Positions 4,520-5,046 of a DNA stretch of 5,046 bases are shown one piece after another. This stretch comes from Cellulomonadaceae bacterium (GTDB taxonomy: Bacteria > Actinomycetota > Actinomycetes > Actinomycetales > Cellulomonadaceae). The position numbers and the translations under genes were made by a program. The DNA is taken from NCBI GenBank assembly GCA_031283115.1, contig JAITCK010000184.1, forward strand, positions 1 to 5,046, written 5' to 3'. Under the pieces are notes generated by a model, which had not been told where the DNA came from, made no database searches, and saw only the letters and a list, made by a program, of their open reading frames with translations. Every line of letters begins with the position of its first letter. Positions within the stretch are counted from its first letter, which is position 1.

Positions 4520-5046
4520 GACGCGGAGGTGGATGTCGTCTGCCGTGATGATGGCATGGTCGGGCACGGTGGACGGCTGGCCTGCGTCAGCCAGGACGGC
4601 CTCGCCGCGGACGGTGACGTCTGCTCCGAAGGTCCAGTCGCCGTCAACGGTGAGGCTGGCTGCGTCGATGAGGGAGGGCGGGCCTGCGGGGAAGCGGGCG
4701 TCGAAGGCGGCCAGGGTTTTGTAGGGCTTGGACAGGCTGACATTCGGGGCGGGAACGCGGGCCAGCAGGCGGTAGTCGTCGGTGAGTTGGTAGACGTCTG
4801 ACCGCAGGAGCAGCAGGTCATTGGTGGTTTTGACGGGCAGGAACCGGCTGCGGGGCACTTCAACGGCTTGCGCGCCTTCGAAGACGGCCACGGCGGCCCC
4901 CATCGCGGATTCGATTTGGATGACGGGCGTCGATGTGGCGTCGGCCGGGTCGACGGTTTTCTCGTTGCGGATGAGGGGCAACTCCAGCACGCCGCCGGTG
5001 CGATCCAGTTCGGCGGCCAGGGCTTCCAAGTCAAACCAGAGGTTGT
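4505..5046 (-). CDS. UTP-glucose-1-phosphate uridylyltransferase, eukaryote-type (UDPGP family), C-terminal part
   Basis: Makes UDP-glucose from UTP and glucose-1-phosphate in the cytosol, supplying GalE and glycan synthesis. Only the last 179 residues are in the window; the 5' part lies beyond base 5046, and family members are usually ~460-500 residues. Counting from the first complete codon: NLWFDLEAL at 1-9, LPLIRNEKTVDP at 22-33 (conserved sugar-phosphate-site Lys29), IQIESAMGAAV at 42-52, VPRSRFLPVKTTNDLLLLRSD at 63-83 except that the Lys at 72 is the second key lysine. The last ~60 residues, with alternating hydrophobics such as LTVDGDWTFGADVTV, look like the left-handed beta-helix tail of the family. 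Bacterial GalU is a different fold; this type occurs in bifidobacteria and some Actinomycetales. It lies immediately upstream of galE on the same strand. Confidence 0.92.
   Translation of the reverse strand, partial: NLWFDLEALAAELDRTGGVLELPLIRNEKTVDPADATSTPVIQIESAMGAAVAVFEGAQAVEVPRSRFLPVKTTNDLLLLRSDVYQLTDDYRLLARVPAPNVSLSKPYKTLAAFDARFPAGPPSLIDAASLTVDGDWTFGADVTVRGEAVLADAGQPSTVPDHAIITADDIHLRVDSPH

Noticed and set aside
4495..5034. Alternative minus-strand frame over the uridylyltransferase region
   Set aside because: Its translation is Pro/Ser-rich and matches nothing, while the neighbouring frame gives conserved UDPGP motifs through to the window edge.

Overview
The window is chromosomal DNA from a high-GC Gram-positive bacterium (Actinomycetota, probably Actinomycetales, possibly Actinomycetaceae). 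Three things point there: GC-rich codon use, a malate:quinone oxidoreductase that strongly resembles the corynebacterial enzyme as I recall it, and a eukaryote-type (UDPGP-fold) UTP-glucose-1-phosphate uridylyltransferase instead of bacterial GalU. Placement below phylum is inference. I see no tRNA, rRNA, CRISPR array, insertion sequence or phage gene.

Layout from left to right. (1) 1-1410, minus strand: mqo, malate:quinone oxidoreductase, with its last ~55-60 residues cut off by the window edge; it has an Ala/Gly-rich N-terminal extension. (2) 1596-2192, minus strand: a small lipoprotein with a Pro-rich stalk and a C-terminal domain that looks like DUF2599. (3) 2274-3233, plus strand, divergent from the lipoprotein: a single-domain (p)ppGpp synthetase (small alarmone synthetase) with a disordered N-terminal tail of ~90 residues. 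(4) 3234-3337: a convergent intergenic region full of short GGCCGAC repeats, with a hairpin next to the galE stop. (5) 3338-4390, minus strand: galE, UDP-glucose 4-epimerase. (6) 4391-4504: the galE leader, with short phased repeats. (7) 4505-5046, minus strand: the C-terminal ~179 residues of the UDP-glucose pyrophosphorylase; its 5' part lies beyond the window.

The last two genes form a functional pair: the uridylyltransferase makes UDP-glucose and GalE interconverts it with UDP-galactose (Leloir pathway and glycan precursors). Mqo feeds electrons from malate to the quinone pool at the membrane. The alarmone synthetase would tie growth to nutrient stress. No physical link between these roles is evident beyond proximity.

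No convincing new multi-gene system is present. The more interesting signals are non-coding: TANNNT boxes 6-7 nt before the ATG of three genes that lack a Shine-Dalgarno sequence (suggesting leaderless mRNAs), a repeat cluster in the convergent region, and ~10-bp phased repeats at the uridylyltransferase-galE junction.
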